A DNA stretch of 64,000 nucleotides from contig NZ_JADWYS010000001.1 of assembly GCF_015831345.1 (NCBI RefSeq), positions 62,001 through 126,000 on the forward strand, written 5' to 3'. Within the stretch, counting starts at the first letter, position 1, and each line of letters starts with the position of its first letter. The notes beneath the pieces are model-generated. The model did no database searches and was not told where the DNA came from. It worked only from the letters and a program-made list of their open reading frames with translations. Positions 51,891 through 63,188 of the stretch are shown in pieces. This DNA comes from Caenimonas aquaedulcis (GTDB lineage: Bacteria > Pseudomonadota > Gammaproteobacteria > Burkholderiales > Burkholderiaceae_C). Made by a program: the position numbers and the translations under genes.

Positions 51891-53143
51891 TGGCAGAGAT
51901 CAAGAACTACACCCTCAACTTCGGTCCGCAGCACCCGGCCGCGCACGGCGTGCTGCGCCTGGTGCTGGAGCTCGACGGCGAAGTGATCCAGCGCGCCGAC
52001 CCGCACATCGGCCTCCTGCACCGCGCCACCGAAAAGCTCGCCGAAACGCGCACCTACATCCAGTCGCTGCCCTACATGGACCGGCTGGATTACGTGTCGA
52101 TGATGTGCAACGAACACGCGTACTGCCTGGCCATCGAAAAGATGATGGGCCTGGACGTCCCGATCCGGGCGCAATACATCCGCGTGATGTTCTCGGAAAT
52201 CACGCGCCTGCTCAATCACCTGCTGTGGCTGGGCGCGCACGGGCTCGACTGCGGCGCGATGAACATCCTCATCTACTGCTTCCGCGAGCGCGAAGACCTC
52301 TTCGACATGTACGAGGCCGTGTCCGGCGCGCGCATGCACGCGGCGTACTTCCGGCCCGGCGGCGTCTACCGCGACCTGCCGGATTCCATGCCGCAGTACA
52401 AGGTGAGCAAGGTCAAGAACCAGCGCGCCATCGACCGGCTGAACGAAAACCGCCAGGGCTCGCTGCTCGACTTCATCGAGGACTTCACCAGGCGCTTCCC
52501 GGGGTACGTCGACGAGTACGAGACGCTGCTCACCGACAACCGCATCTGGAAGCAGCGCACGGTGGGCATTGGCGTTGTCACGCCCGAGCGGGCGCTGAAC
52601 CTCGGCTTCTCCGGCCCCATGCTCCGCGGCTCGGGCATTGCCTGGGACCTGCGCAAGAAGCAGCCATACGACGTGTACGACCGGATGGACTTCGACATCC
52701 CCCTCGGCAAGACGGGCGACTGCTACGACCGCTACCTGGTGCGCGTGCAGGAAATGCGCGAGGCCAACAAGATCATCCGGCAGTGCGTCGACTGGCTGCG
52801 TGCCAATCCGGGTCCGGTGATCACGAGCAACCACAAGGTCGCGCCGCCGGACCGCGAATCGATGAAGAGCAACATGGAGGAGCTGATCCACCATTTCAAG
52901 CTGTTCACCGAAGGCTTCCGCGTGCCCGAGGGCGAGGCGTATGCCGCCGTCGAGCATCCGAAGGGCGAATTCGGCATCTACATGGTGAGCGACGGCGCGA
53001 ACAAGCCGTACCGCCTGAAGATCCGCCCGCCGGGCTTCTCGCACCTTGCCGCGATGGACGAGATGTCCCGCGGCCACATGATCGCGGACGCCGTCGCCGT
53101 GATCGGCACGATGGACATCGTGTTCGGAGAAATCGATCGATGA
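51890..53143 (+). CDS. nuoD: NADH-quinone oxidoreductase subunit D
   Basis: 417-residue 49-kDa subunit that forms the quinone pocket with NuoB. Key sequence [20 protein letters not shown] gives the quinone-site His; [14 protein letters not shown] and DPCG-like [19 protein letters not shown] follow. The start overlaps the nuoC stop, indicating coupling. Ends with the canonical GEIDR. Confidence 0.98.
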   Translation: MAEIKNYTLNFGPQHPAAHGVLRLVLELDGEVIQRADPHIGLLHRATEKLAETRTYIQSLPYMDRLDYVSMMCNEHAYCLAIEKMMGLDVPIRAQYIRVMFSEITRLLNHLLWLGAHGLDCGAMNILIYCFREREDLFDMYEAVSGARMHAAYFRPGGVYRDLPDSMPQYKVSKVKNQRAIDRLNENRQGSLLDFIEDFTRRFPGYVDEYETLLTDNRIWKQRTVGIGVVTPERALNLGFSGPMLRGSGIAWDLRKKQPYDVYDRMDFDIPLGKTGDCYDRYLVRVQEMREANKIIRQCVDWLRANPGPVITSNHKVAPPDRESMKSNMEELIHHFKLFTEGFRVPEGEAYAAVEHPKGEFGIYMVSDGANKPYRLKIRPPGFSHLAAMDEMSRGHMIADAVAVIGTMDIVFGEIDR

Positions 53144-53625
53144 TCACTGAATCAATCCGCACGCGCTTCGACAGGGAAGTCGCGAAGTACCCGCCGGACC
53201 AGAAGCAGTCCGCCGTGATGGCGTGCCTCGCCATCGTGCAGAAGGACTACGGCTTCGTGAGCCGGGAAGCCGAAAACGAGATCGCCGACTACCTCGGCAT
53301 GGCGCCCATCGCCGTGCATGAAGTGACGACCTTCTACAACATGTACAACCAGCGGCCGGTCGGCAAGTTCAAGTTGAACGTCTGCACGAACCTGCCGTGC
53401 CAGTTGCGTGACGGCGCCGTGGCGCTGCACCACCTCGAGAAAAAGCTCGGCATCGCCATGGGCGAGACGACGGCGGATGGCATGTTCACACTGCAGCAAA
53501 GCGAATGCCTGGGCGCCTGCGCGGACTCGCCGGTGATGCTGGTCAACGACACGACGATGTGCAGCTTCATGAGCAACGACAAGCTCGACCAGCTGATCGA
53601 CGGCCTGAAGGGAGCGCAGGGATGA
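53140..53625 (+). CDS. nuoE: NADH-quinone oxidoreductase subunit E
   Basis: 161-residue thioredoxin-fold subunit with a [2Fe-2S] cluster (N1a). Ligands are in VCTNLPCQL and [14 protein letters not shown]. The ATG overlaps the nuoD stop by 4 bp and the stop overlaps nuoF by 4 bp. Confidence 0.97.
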   Translation: MITESIRTRFDREVAKYPPDQKQSAVMACLAIVQKDYGFVSREAENEIADYLGMAPIAVHEVTTFYNMYNQRPVGKFKLNVCTNLPCQLRDGAVALHHLEKKLGIAMGETTADGMFTLQQSECLGACADSPVMLVNDTTMCSFMSNDKLDQLIDGLKGAQG

Positions 53626-54950
53626 ACGCCGAACAAGTCCTGGCGCAGTTCCAGGCCACGGGCGTGCAGACCTGCTTTCACGGCCGCCACATCAACCCTC
53701 AAATCTACAAGGACCTCGACGGCACCAACTGGCGCCTGAAGGACTACGAAGCGCGCGACGGTTATGCCGCGCTGAAGAAGATCCTGGACGAGGGCCTCAC
53801 GCAGGACCAGGTCATCGCGACCATGAAGGAATCGGCGCTGCGCGGGCGCGGGGGCGCGGGCTTCCCCACCGGGCTCAAGTGGAGCTTCATGCCGCGCCAG
53901 TTTCCCGGCCAGAAGTACCTGGTGTGCAATTCCGACGAGGGCGAGCCGGGCACCTGCAAGGACCGCGACCTGCTGCAGTACAACCCGCACATCGTCATCG
54001 AGGGCATGATCATCGCGGCCTACGCGATGGGCATCGCGGTGGGCTACAACTACATCCACGGCGAGATCTTCGCGACCTACGAACGCTTCGAGGAAGCTCT
54101 CGAAGAGGCGAGGGCGGCCGGCTACCTCGGCGACAAGATCCTCGGCTCGAACTTCAGCTTCCAGCTGCACGCGGCGCACGGCTTCGGCGCGTACATCTGC
54201 GGCGAGGAAACCGCGCTGCTCGAATCGCTGGAAGGCAAGAAGGGACAGCCGCGCTTCAAGCCGCCGTTCCCCGCGAGCTTCGGCCTGTACGGCAAGCCCA
54301 CGACGATCAACAACACGGAGACCTTCGCGGCGGTGCCCTGGATCATCCGCAACGGCGGCCAGGCCTACCTCGAATGCGGCAAGCCGAACAACGGCGGCAC
54401 GAAGATCTTCTCGGTCTCGGGCGACGTCGAGTTCCCCGGCAACTACGAGATCCCGCTCGGCACGCCCTTCAGCAAGTTGCTGGAGCTATGCGGCGGCGTG
54501 CGCGGCGGGCGCAAGCTCAAGGCCGTGATCCCCGGCGGCTCGTCCGCGCCGGTGCTGCCGGCGGACGTCATGATGAACTGCACGATGGACTACGACTCCA
54601 TTGCCAAGGCGGGCTCCATGCTCGGCTCCGGCGCGGTCATAGTCATGGACGAGACGCGCGACATGGTTACCTCCCTCAAGCGCCTCTCGTACTTCTACAT
54701 GCACGAATCCTGCGGCCAGTGCACCCCCTGCCGCGAAGGCACCGGCTGGCTGTGGCGCATGGTGGACCGCATCGACAACGGCCACGGCAAGGCGAGCGAC
54801 ATGGACCTGCTCAATTCCGTGGCCGACAACATCCAGGGCCGCACGATCTGTGCGCTCGGCGACGCGGCGGCCATGCCGGTGCGCGCGATGATCAAGCACT
54901 TCCGCCATGAGTTCGAGGCGAAGATCCAGAAAGCGACCGTGACGTCATGA
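53622..54950 (+). CDS. nuoF: NADH-quinone oxidoreductase subunit F
   Basis: 442-residue NADH-binding flavoprotein. The NADH/FMN site is [18 protein letters not shown], then [16 protein letters not shown]; the N3 cluster ligands are [12 protein letters not shown] plus a downstream Cys in [11 protein letters not shown]. Electrons enter complex I here. Overlaps nuoE and nuoG by 4 bp each. Confidence 0.98.
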   Translation: MNAEQVLAQFQATGVQTCFHGRHINPQIYKDLDGTNWRLKDYEARDGYAALKKILDEGLTQDQVIATMKESALRGRGGAGFPTGLKWSFMPRQFPGQKYLVCNSDEGEPGTCKDRDLLQYNPHIVIEGMIIAAYAMGIAVGYNYIHGEIFATYERFEEALEEARAAGYLGDKILGSNFSFQLHAAHGFGAYICGEETALLESLEGKKGQPRFKPPFPASFGLYGKPTTINNTETFAAVPWIIRNGGQAYLECGKPNNGGTKIFSVSGDVEFPGNYEIPLGTPFSKLLELCGGVRGGRKLKAVIPGGSSAPVLPADVMMNCTMDYDSIAKAGSMLGSGAVIVMDETRDMVTSLKRLSYFYMHESCGQCTPCREGTGWLWRMVDRIDNGHGKASDMDLLNSVADNIQGRTICALGDAAAMPVRAMIKHFRHEFEAKIQKATVTS

Positions 54951-57076
54951 TTGAAATCGAACTCGACGGCCAGAAAGTGAGCGTTCCGGAGGGCAGCATG
55001 GTGATGCATGCCGCGGACGCCGCGAACACGTACATCCCGCACTTCTGCTATCACAAGAAGCTCTCCATCGCCGCCAATTGCCGCATGTGCCTGGTGGACG
55101 TGGAGAAGGCGCCCAAGCCGATGCCTGCCTGCGCCACGCCCGTGACGAACGGCATGATCGTGCGCACCAAGAGCGACAAGGCGATCAAGGCGCAGCAGTC
55201 GGTGATGGAGTTCCTCCTCATCAACCACCCGCTCGATTGCCCGATCTGCGACCAGGGCGGCGAATGCCAGCTGCAGGACCTCGCCGTCGGCTACGGCGGC
55301 TCCGCCTCGCGCTATGAAGAGGAAAAGCGCGTCGTCATGCACAAGGACGTCGGCCCGCTGATCTCCATGGAGGAGATGAGCCGCTGCATCCACTGCACGC
55401 GCTGCGTGCGCTTCGGCCAGGAACTCGCCGGCGTGATGGAACTGGGCATGATCCATCGGGGCGAACATTCGGAAATCACGACCGTGCTGAACGATACGGT
55501 CGATTCGGAAGTGTCGGGCAACATGATCGACCTGTGCCCGGTCGGCGCGCTCACCAGCAAGCCATTCCGCTACCAGGCCCGCCCGTGGGAACTGTCGCGG
55601 CGTAAGTCGGTGAGCCCGCACGATTCCACCGGCGCCAACCTGATCGTCCAGGTCAAGAACAACCGCGTGCTGCGCGTGCTTCCGCTCGAGAACGAGGAAG
55701 TCAACGAGTGCTGGCTCGCCGACCGGGACCGCTTCTCCTACGAAGCCCTCAACGAAAGCGACCGGCTCACCTCGCCCATGCTCAAGCAGGGCGGCGAGTG
55801 GAAGACGGTCGACTGGCAGACGGCGCTCGAATATGTCGCCAACGGCCTGAAGCAGGTCAAGGCCGACCACGGCGCGAAGAGCATCGGTGCCCTCGTGAGC
55901 CCCCACAGCACGGTGGAAGAGCTGTTCCTGGCAGGCGCCCTCGTGCGCGGCCTCGGCAGCGAGAACATCGACTATCGCCTGCGCCACGCGGAATTCGCGA
56001 AGACCGAAGGCGTGCGCTGGCTGGGCACCACGATCGCGTCGCTGTCGAACCTGCAGCGCGTGCTCGTCGTGGGTTCGAACCTGCGCAAGGACCATCCGCT
56101 GTTCGCGATGCGCGTGCGCGCCGCCGCCCGCAAAGGCGCGAAGGTGTCTGTCATCCATGACGCGCAAGACGACTGGGCGATCCCCATCGCTTCCTCGGTG
56201 ATCGTTCCTGCTTCGCAGTGGGCGCAGGCACTCGCCGACATCGCCGCGGCGATCGGCTCGGAAAAGGGCGTGTCCGCGCCTGCCAAGGGCAACGCCACCG
56301 ACACGGCCAAGGCCATCGCGCAATCCCTGCTGTCCGGCGAGCGCAAGGCCATCCTGCTGGGCAATGCCGCCGCGCATCATGCCGGCGCCTCGTCGTTGCT
56401 CGCACTTGCGAACTGGATCGGCGAACACACCGGCGCGTCGGTGGGCTATCTCACCGAAGCGGCCAACACGGTCGGAGCGCAACTCGTGAACGCACTGCCC
56501 GGGGCGGGGGGCTTGAATGCGGCCCAGATGCTGGGCGGCTCCCTCAAGGCCGCGATCCTGCTGAATACCGAGCCCGAGTTCGATTCGGCCGCCGGCGCGA
56601 AGGCGGCGGCGGGCCTGGCGAAGGCCGAGATGGTCATCACCCTCAGCCCCTTCAAGGCCAACATGGAATTCAGCGACGTGCTGCTGCCCATTTCGCCCTG
56701 GACGGAGACGCCCGGCACCTTCGTCAACGCGGAAGGACGCGTGCAAGGCTTCCATGCCGTGGTCAAGCCGCTGGGCGAAACGCGCCCGGCCTGGAAGGTG
56801 CTGCGTGTACTCGGCAACATGCTCGGCGTGCAGAACTTCGCGTTCGAGTCTTCGCAGGAAGTCCTGGCGGCCGCACGCGGCGCCGCGGACAACGGCACCG
56901 GTCATGTGCAGGGCAACCGCCTCGCGAATACGACGTCGGCCGCCGCCGATACCGCCGCGCACGACGGCCGCCCCGTGTCGGCCGCGATCTATCGCCTCGA
57001 CGGGATCGTCCGCCGCGCGCCCTCGCTGCAGTTGACTGCCGATGCGAAGGCGGCCGCCCAGGGAGCCGCGGCATGA
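54947..57076 (+). CDS. nuoG: NADH-quinone oxidoreductase subunit G
   Basis: 709-residue iron-sulfur subunit. N-terminal [2Fe-2S] ligands appear in [20 protein letters not shown]4/N5 ligands in [14 protein letters not shown] and [13 protein letters not shown], then a molybdopterin-oxidoreductase-like domain without cofactor. The C-terminal third is Ala-rich. Length is shorter than in E. coli (about 900), usual for betaproteobacteria. Overlaps nuoF and nuoH by 4 bp. Confidence 0.97.
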   Translation: MIEIELDGQKVSVPEGSMVMHAADAANTYIPHFCYHKKLSIAANCRMCLVDVEKAPKPMPACATPVTNGMIVRTKSDKAIKAQQSVMEFLLINHPLDCPICDQGGECQLQDLAVGYGGSASRYEEEKRVVMHKDVGPLISMEEMSRCIHCTRCVRFGQELAGVMELGMIHRGEHSEITTVLNDTVDSEVSGNMIDLCPVGALTSKPFRYQARPWELSRRKSVSPHDSTGANLIVQVKNNRVLRVLPLENEEVNECWLADRDRFSYEALNESDRLTSPMLKQGGEWKTVDWQTALEYVANGLKQVKADHGAKSIGALVSPHSTVEELFLAGALVRGLGSENIDYRLRHAEFAKTEGVRWLGTTIASLSNLQRVLVVGSNLRKDHPLFAMRVRAAARKGAKVSVIHDAQDDWAIPIASSVIVPASQWAQALADIAAAIGSEKGVSAPAKGNATDTAKAIAQSLLSGERKAILLGNAAAHHAGASSLLALANWIGEHTGASVGYLTEAANTVGAQLVNALPGAGGLNAAQMLGGSLKAAILLNTEPEFDSAAGAKAAAGLAKAEMVITLSPFKANMEFSDVLLPISPWTETPGTFVNAEGRVQGFHAVVKPLGETRPAWKVLRVLGNMLGVQNFAFESSQEVLAAARGAADNGTGHVQGNRLANTTSAAADTAAHDGRPVSAAIYRLDGIVRRAPSLQLTADAKAAAQGAAA

Positions 57077-58149
57077 TCGACCAGATCTACGGATTCGGCA
57101 ACGGCCTGATCGGGGCGGGCTGGTGGACCGCCGCCGGCTGGCCGGTCATCTGGACGCTCATCAAGATCATCGTGGTGGTCGCACCGCTCATGGGCGCCGT
57201 TGCGTACCTCACCTTGTGGGAGCGCAAGGCAATCGGCTTCACGCAGATCCGCGTGGGTCCCAACCGGACCGGGCCGCTGGGCCTCTTGCAACCGATTGCG
57301 GACGCCTTCAAGCTGCTGACCAAGGAAATCATCCTGCCGTCGGCGGCGAACAAGGGCCTTTTCTATCTGGGCCCGATCATGACGATCATGCCCGCGCTCG
57401 CGGCGTGGGCCGTCATCCCCTTCGGCCCCGACGTCGCGCTGGCCAACATCAACGCCGGACTGCTGTTCCTGATGGCCATCACCTCGCTCGAGGTGTACGG
57501 GGTGATCATCGCGGGCTGGGCCTCCAACTCGAAATACGCCTTCCTCGGTGCGCTGCGCGCGTCCGCGCAGATGGTGAGCTACGAGATCGCGATGGGCTTT
57601 TGCCTGGTCGTCGTGCTCATGGTGGCGGGCAGCCTGAACATGACCGACATCGTGATGGGGCAGGGCAGGGGGATGGGCGCCAACATGGGCCTGAACTTCC
57701 TCTCCTGGAACTGGCTGCCGCTGCTGCCGATCTTCTTCGTCTACTTCATCTCCGGCCTCGCCGAGACCAATCGCCACCCCTTCGACGTGGTGGAAGGCGA
57801 ATCGGAAATCGTCGCGGGCCACATGATCGAGTACTCGGGCATGAGCTTCGCCATGTTCTTCCTGGCCGAGTACGCCAACATGTGGCTGGTCTCGATCCTT
57901 GCGGTGGTGATGTTCCTCGGCGGCTGGATCGCGCCGTTCGAGTTCCTGTCCTTCATCCCCGGCTGGATCTGGCTCGGCATCAAGACCTTCTGCGTCGTCA
58001 CCATGTTCCTCTGGGTGCGCTCCACCTTCCCGCGCTACCGCTATGACCAGATCATGCGCCTGGGCTGGAAGATTTTTATTCCCGTCACCCTCGTGTGGCT
58101 GGTCGTGGTCGGCCTCTGGATGCAGACCCCGTACAACATCTGGAAGTAG
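57073..58149 (+). CDS. nuoH: NADH-quinone oxidoreductase subunit H
   Basis: 358-residue membrane subunit at the junction of the two arms, lining the quinone channel; about eight to nine membrane segments. Signatures are [38 protein letters not shown] and [20 protein letters not shown] overlaps the nuoG stop; nuoI follows by 2 bp. Confidence 0.98.
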   Translation: MIDQIYGFGNGLIGAGWWTAAGWPVIWTLIKIIVVVAPLMGAVAYLTLWERKAIGFTQIRVGPNRTGPLGLLQPIADAFKLLTKEIILPSAANKGLFYLGPIMTIMPALAAWAVIPFGPDVALANINAGLLFLMAITSLEVYGVIIAGWASNSKYAFLGALRASAQMVSYEIAMGFCLVVVLMVAGSLNMTDIVMGQGRGMGANMGLNFLSWNWLPLLPIFFVYFISGLAETNRHPFDVVEGESEIVAGHMIEYSGMSFAMFFLAEYANMWLVSILAVVMFLGGWIAPFEFLSFIPGWIWLGIKTFCVVTMFLWVRSTFPRYRYDQIMRLGWKIFIPVTLVWLVVVGLWMQTPYNIWK

Positions 58150-58151
58150 AC

Positions 58152-58667
58152 ATGTCTACCGTCGCCCAACCCCGTCCCGCGTTTTCCCTCAAGGACTTCC
58201 TCTCCAGCTTCATGCTGGTGGAGCTGTTCAAGGGCCTCGCCATCACCGGCAAGTACGCCTTCGCCCGCAAGATCACCGTGCAGTTCCCCGAGGAAAAGAC
58301 GCCACTGTCGCCGCGCTTTCGCGGCCTGCACGCGCTGCGCCGCTACGAGAACGGGGAAGAGCGCTGCATCGCCTGCAAGCTGTGCGAGGCCGTGTGCCCC
58401 GCGCTCGCGATCACCATCGAATCGGACCAGCGCGCGGACGGCACGCGCCGCACCACCCGCTACGACATCGACCTGACCAAGTGCATCTTCTGCGGCTTCT
58501 GCGAGGAAAGCTGCCCGGTGGACTCCATCGTCGAGACGCACATCCTCGAATACCACGGCGAGAAGCGCGGGGACCTGTACTTCACCAAGGACATGCTGCT
58601 CGCCGTGGGCGACCGCTACGAAACCGAGATCGCCGCCGCCAAGGCCGCGGACGCCAAGTACCGGTAA
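58152..58667 (+). CDS. nuoI: NADH-quinone oxidoreductase subunit I
   Basis: 171-residue ferredoxin-like subunit with clusters N6a and N6b. Motifs are [16 protein letters not shown] and [16 protein letters not shown]. It conveys electrons from NuoG to NuoB. Two base pairs after nuoH. Confidence 0.98.
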   Translation: MSTVAQPRPAFSLKDFLSSFMLVELFKGLAITGKYAFARKITVQFPEEKTPLSPRFRGLHALRRYENGEERCIACKLCEAVCPALAITIESDQRADGTRRTTRYDIDLTKCIFCGFCEESCPVDSIVETHILEYHGEKRGDLYFTKDMLLAVGDRYETEIAAAKAADAKYR

Positions 58668-58677
58668 AGACAAGAAC

Positions 58678-59328
58678 ATGGACATCCGAACCGGCTTCTT
58701 CTACCTCTTCTCCGCGATCCTGCTGTTCGCGGCGTTCCGGGTCATCACCGCGCGCAATCCCGTGTACGCGGCGCTCTACCTCGTGCTCGCGTTTTTCCAG
58801 GCGTCCGCGATCTGGCTGCTGCTGCGCGCAGAGTTCCTGGCGATCTCCCTCGTGCTCGTCTACGTCGGTGCGGTGATGGTGCTGTTCCTCTTCGTCGTGA
58901 TGATGCTGGACATCAACGTCGACAGCTTGCGCGTGGGCTTCTGGAAACACTTTCCGCTGGCTGCGGCCGTCGGCGCGCTGATTGCGCTCGAGATGGCGGC
59001 CGTCCTGCTGGGCGGGTTCCGGCTCGGTGAGGAGACGCGAGGCGTGCCGGCGGCCGCGGCCGGCGCCGTGCCGCTGTCCAACACGAAGGAACTGGGCAAG
59101 CTGCTCTACACCCAGTATCTCTATCCGCTCGAGATCGCGGCGGTGATCCTGCTGGTGGCCATCGTGGCCGCGATCGCGCTGACGTTGCGCGAGCGCAAGG
59201 ACAGCAAGCACATCGACCCCGCGGACGCCGTGCGCGTGCGCGCCGGCGACCGCCTGAGCATCGTCAAGCTCGCGCCGACCATGGCCGAGCCGGCCCCCGC
59301 GCCCGCACCCGTGGAGCCCAAGGCATGA
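58678..59328 (+). CDS. nuoJ: NADH-quinone oxidoreductase subunit J
   Basis: 216-residue membrane subunit with five hydrophobic segments. The conserved [18 protein letters not shown] bears the pi-bulge segment. The last 20 residues are a Pro/Ala tail ([12 protein letters not shown]). Its stop overlaps the nuoK start by 4 bp. Confidence 0.96.
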   Translation: MDIRTGFFYLFSAILLFAAFRVITARNPVYAALYLVLAFFQASAIWLLLRAEFLAISLVLVYVGAVMVLFLFVVMMLDINVDSLRVGFWKHFPLAAAVGALIALEMAAVLLGGFRLGEETRGVPAAAAGAVPLSNTKELGKLLYTQYLYPLEIAAVILLVAIVAAIALTLRERKDSKHIDPADAVRVRAGDRLSIVKLAPTMAEPAPAPAPVEPKA

Positions 59329-59633
59329 TCCTCACGCTCGGACATTTCCTCTCGCTTGGCGCGATGCTGTTCGCGCTGTCGGTGATCGGCATCTTCCTGA
59401 ACCGCCGCAACCTCATCGTGCTGCTGATGGCCATCGAGCTCATGCTGCTGGCCGTCAACATGAATTTCGTGGCGTTCTCCTACTACCTGAACGACATGCA
59501 CGGGCAGGTGTTCGTGTTCTTCATCCTGACGGTCGCGGCGGCCGAGTCGGCCATCGGCCTGGCCATCCTGGTGCTGCTGTTCCGCAACAAGTCGAACATC
59601 AACGTCGACGAACTCAATACGCTCAAGGGTTAA
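59325..59633 (+). CDS. nuoK: NADH-quinone oxidoreductase subunit K
   Basis: 102-residue, three-helix subunit related to MrpC. Two buried glutamates in membrane segments 2 and 3 ([16 protein letters not shown] and [19 protein letters not shown]) are part of the proton path. Length and motifs are canonical. Confidence 0.97.
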   Translation: MILTLGHFLSLGAMLFALSVIGIFLNRRNLIVLLMAIELMLLAVNMNFVAFSYYLNDMHGQVFVFFILTVAAAESAIGLAILVLLFRNKSNINVDELNTLKG

Positions 59634-59640
59634 AAGAAGA

Positions 59641-61692
59641 ATGAGCACAACCCTCAACGCATCGACCCTGCTGGTCGTGCCGCTCGCGCCCCTGGTGGGC
59701 GCGGCACTCGCCGGCGTCTTCGGAACGACCTTCGGCGGCAACTGGATCGGCCGGCGCCTCGCGCACACGCTGTGCATCCTGGGCGTTTTCATCGCCTTCG
59801 TCATCTCCGCGATGACGCTCAAGAGCGTGGCCATCGACGGTGCACGCTTCAACGAGACGATCTACAACTGGATGACAGTCGGCAGCCTCAAGATGGAAGT
59901 CGGCTTCCTGATCGACGGCCTCACCGCCATGATGATGTGCGTCGTCACCTTCGTGTCGCTGATGGTGCACATCTACACGATCGGCTACATGGAGGAAGAC
60001 GACGGCTACAACCGCTTCTTCGCCTACATCTCGCTTTTCACGTTCTCCATGCTGATGCTCGTCATGAGCAACAACTTCCTGCAGCTGTTCTTCGGCTGGG
60101 AAGCGGTGGGCCTCGTCTCGTACCTCCTGATCGGCTTCTGGTTCAACAAGCCGACGGCGATCTTCGCGAACATGAAGGCCTTCCTCGTGAACCGCGTGGG
60201 CGACTTCGGCTTCATCCTGGGGATCGGCCTGATCGCCGCATTCGCGGGAACGCTCAGCTATGCCGAGACCTTTGCCAAGGCCGGCGAACTCGCCAAGCTG
60301 GGCCTGCCGTTCACCGAATGGCAGCTGATCACGGTCATCTGCATCTGCCTGTTCATCGGGGCGATGGGCAAGAGCGCGCAGTTCCCCCTGCACGTGTGGC
60401 TGCCCGATTCCATGGAAGGTCCGACGCCGATCTCCGCGCTGATCCACGCTGCCACCATGGTGACCGCCGGCATCTTCATGGTGGCTCGCATGTCGCCCCT
60501 CTTCGAGCTGTCCGAGACCGCGCTCTCCTTCGTCATCATCATCGGCGCGATCACGGCCCTGTTCATGGGCTTTTTGGGCATCATCCAGAACGACATCAAG
60601 CGGGTCGTCGCGTATTCCACGCTGTCGCAGCTGGGCTACATGACGGTGGCGCTCGGCGCTTCGGCGTACTCCGTCGCGGTGTTCCACCTGATGACCCACG
60701 CATTCTTCAAGGCGCTGCTGTTCCTCGCCGCCGGCTCCGTGATCATCGGCATGCACCACAACCAGGACATCCGCTGGATGGGCGGCGTGCGCAAGTACAT
60801 GCCGATCACCTGGATCACCTCGCTGCTCGGGTCGCTCGCCCTCATCGGCACGCCGCTCTTCGCGGGCTTCTACTCGAAGGACAGCATCATCGAAGCCGTG
60901 CACGAAAGCCATGTGTTCGGCGCAGGCTTCGCGTACTTCGCCGTGCTGGCCGGTGTGTTCGTCACCGCGTTCTATTCCTTCCGCATGTACTTCCTCGTCT
61001 TCCACGGCAAGGAGCGCTTCGACCAGAATCCGGACGCGCATCACCACGACGCGCACGACGAGCCCGACCACGGCCACCACGACGACCACGCCAAGCCGCA
61101 TGAGTCGCCTTGGGTCGTCACCGTCCCGCTGATCCTGCTGGCCATCCCGTCGGTGGTCATCGGCTACCTGACGATCCAGCCGATGCTCTACGGCGACCTG
61201 CTCAAGGACGCGATCCTCGTGGACAGCGACAAGCACCCGGCGATGTCGGTGCTGGCCGAGGAATTCCACGGCGCCTTCGCGATGGCGATGCACGGCTTCC
61301 TGTCGCTGCCATTCTGGCTCGCGCTCGCGGGCGTAGCGATGGCCTGGTACATGTACCTCGTGAACCCGGCGGTGCCCGCGCGCATCAAGTCGGCGGTGCA
61401 GCCGCTGTACACGCTGCTGGACAACAAGTACTACATGGACTGGATCAACGAGAACATCCTCGCCCGCGGCGCGCGCCTGCTCGGCACGGGCCTGTGGAAG
61501 GGCGGCGACCAGGCCGTGATCGACGGCGCCTTCGTCAACGGGTCCGCCCGGGCCGTCGGCTGGTTCGCGGGCGTGGTCCGCTGGTTCCAGACCGGCTACA
61601 TCTATCACTACGCCTTCGCGATGATCGTGGGCGTGTTCATCCTGATGACGTGGTTTGTCTGGCACGACCAGATCAAGCAGCTCTTCCAATAA
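59641..61692 (+). CDS. nuoL: NADH-quinone oxidoreductase subunit L
   Basis: 683-residue antiporter-like subunit with about 16 membrane segments and the long lateral helix. Signatures: FFGWEAVGLVSYLLIGFWF with the conserved Glu, KSAQFPLHVWLPDSMEGPTP and HAATMVTAGIFMVAR. A His/Asp-rich hydrophilic loop (residues about 461-487, HHHDAHDEPDHGHH) lies between late segments. ATG 59641 is 7 bp after nuoK. Confidence 0.98.
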   Translation: MSTTLNASTLLVVPLAPLVGAALAGVFGTTFGGNWIGRRLAHTLCILGVFIAFVISAMTLKSVAIDGARFNETIYNWMTVGSLKMEVGFLIDGLTAMMMCVVTFVSLMVHIYTIGYMEEDDGYNRFFAYISLFTFSMLMLVMSNNFLQLFFGWEAVGLVSYLLIGFWFNKPTAIFANMKAFLVNRVGDFGFILGIGLIAAFAGTLSYAETFAKAGELAKLGLPFTEWQLITVICICLFIGAMGKSAQFPLHVWLPDSMEGPTPISALIHAATMVTAGIFMVARMSPLFELSETALSFVIIIGAITALFMGFLGIIQNDIKRVVAYSTLSQLGYMTVALGASAYSVAVFHLMTHAFFKALLFLAAGSVIIGMHHNQDIRWMGGVRKYMPITWITSLLGSLALIGTPLFAGFYSKDSIIEAVHESHVFGAGFAYFAVLAGVFVTAFYSFRMYFLVFHGKERFDQNPDAHHHDAHDEPDHGHHDDHAKPHESPWVVTVPLILLAIPSVVIGYLTIQPMLYGDLLKDAILVDSDKHPAMSVLAEEFHGAFAMAMHGFLSLPFWLALAGVAMAWYMYLVNPAVPARIKSAVQPLYTLLDNKYYMDWINENILARGARLLGTGLWKGGDQAVIDGAFVNGSARAVGWFAGVVRWFQTGYIYHYAFAMIVGVFILMTWFVWHDQIKQLFQ

Positions 61693-61703
61693 GGACAAGA
61701 AGA

Positions 61704-63176
61704 ATGGGTTTGCTGAGCCTTGCCATCTGGACGCCGATCGCCTTCGGCGCCGTGCTGCTGGCGCTGGGACGCGATGACCAGGCGCGCTCCGTGCGCTGGC
61801 TCGCGCTGGTCGGCGCCGTCGTGAGTTTCCTCGTCACGATCCCCCTGTACACGCGCTTCGACACGTCCACCGCGGCGATGCAGTTCGTGGAGAAGGCGCC
61901 GTGGATCGACCGCTTCGCCGTCAACTACCACCTCGGCCTGGACGGCATCTCGTTCTGGTTCGTGCTGCTCACCGCGTTCATCAGCCTCGTGGTGGTGATC
62001 TCGGCCTGGGAAGTCATCACCGAGCGCGTCAACCAGTACATGGGCGCGTTCCTGATCCTCTCGGGCCTCATGATCGGCGTGTTCTGTGCGCTCGACGGCA
62101 TCCTTTTCTACGTGTTCTTCGAGGCCACGCTGATCCCGATGTACCTGATCATCGGCATCTGGGGCGGCCCGAACAAGATCTACGCGGCGTTCAAGTTCTT
62201 CCTCTACACGCTGCTCGGCTCGCTGCTGATGCTGATCGCGCTGGTATTCCTCTACACGAAGTCCGGCGGCAGCTTCGACATCGCCGTGTGGCAGAAGCTA
62301 CCGCTCGGGGCCAGCGCGCAGACCCTGCTGTTCTTTGCGTTCTTCGCGGCATTCGCGGTCAAGGTGCCGATGTGGCCGGTGCACACCTGGCTGCCGGACG
62401 TGCACGTGGAGGCGCCCACCGGCGGCTCGGCCGTGCTGGCCGCGATCATGCTGAAGCTCGGCGCATATGGCTTCCTGCGCTTTTCGATGCCCATCGCCCC
62501 CGATGCCGCGCGTGAATGGGCCTGGCTCATGATCGCCTTGTCGCTGATCGCGGTGATCTACGTGGGCCTGGTCGCGATGGTGCAGCAGGACATGAAGAAG
62601 CTCGTGGCCTATTCGTCCGTCGCGCACATGGGCTTCGTCACGCTGGGCTTCTTCATCTTCAACGACCTCGGCGTGGCTGGCGGCATTGTGCAGATGATCG
62701 CGCACGGCTTCGTGTCCGGCGCGATGTTCCTGTGCATCGGCGTGCTGTACGACCGCGTGCACTCGCGGGAGATCGCAAGCTATGGCGGCGTGGTCAACAC
62801 CATGCCCAATTTCACCGCCTTCGCGCTGCTGTTTTCCATGGCCAATTGCGGCCTGCCGGCCACCGCCGGGTTCGTGGGCGAGTGGATGGTGATCCTCGGC
62901 GCGGTCAAGGCGAATTTCTGGCTCGGCCTGGGCGCGGCGACGGCGCTGATCTTCGGCGCGGCCTACACGCTCTGGATGTTCAAGCGCGTGTATCTCGGGC
63001 CTGTCGCGAACGACCACGTCCGCGAACTCACCGACATCAACCCCCGCGAGTTCCTGATGCTCGGCATGCTCGCCGTCGCGGTGCTCGTGATGGGCGTGTA
63101 CCCGAAGCCGTTCACCGACGTGATGAACGTCTCCGTGGCGGAATTCCTCAAGCATGTGGCTGCGTCCAAACTCTAA
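61704..63176 (+). CDS. nuoM: NADH-quinone oxidoreductase subunit M
   Basis: 490-residue antiporter-like proton channel with about 14 membrane segments. Signatures FFEATLIPMYLIIGIWGG (conserved Glu), FAVKVPMWPVHTWLPDVHVE (conserved Lys) and YSSVAHMGFVTLGFF. ATG 61704 is 11 bp after nuoL; nuoN starts 12 bp after its stop. Confidence 0.98.
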   Translation: MGLLSLAIWTPIAFGAVLLALGRDDQARSVRWLALVGAVVSFLVTIPLYTRFDTSTAAMQFVEKAPWIDRFAVNYHLGLDGISFWFVLLTAFISLVVVISAWEVITERVNQYMGAFLILSGLMIGVFCALDGILFYVFFEATLIPMYLIIGIWGGPNKIYAAFKFFLYTLLGSLLMLIALVFLYTKSGGSFDIAVWQKLPLGASAQTLLFFAFFAAFAVKVPMWPVHTWLPDVHVEAPTGGSAVLAAIMLKLGAYGFLRFSMPIAPDAAREWAWLMIALSLIAVIYVGLVAMVQQDMKKLVAYSSVAHMGFVTLGFFIFNDLGVAGGIVQMIAHGFVSGAMFLCIGVLYDRVHSREIASYGGVVNTMPNFTAFALLFSMANCGLPATAGFVGEWMVILGAVKANFWLGLGAATALIFGAAYTLWMFKRVYLGPVANDHVRELTDINPREFLMLGMLAVAVLVMGVYPKPFTDVMNVSVAEFLKHVAASKL

Positions 63177-63188
63177 GAGCTGAAATCC

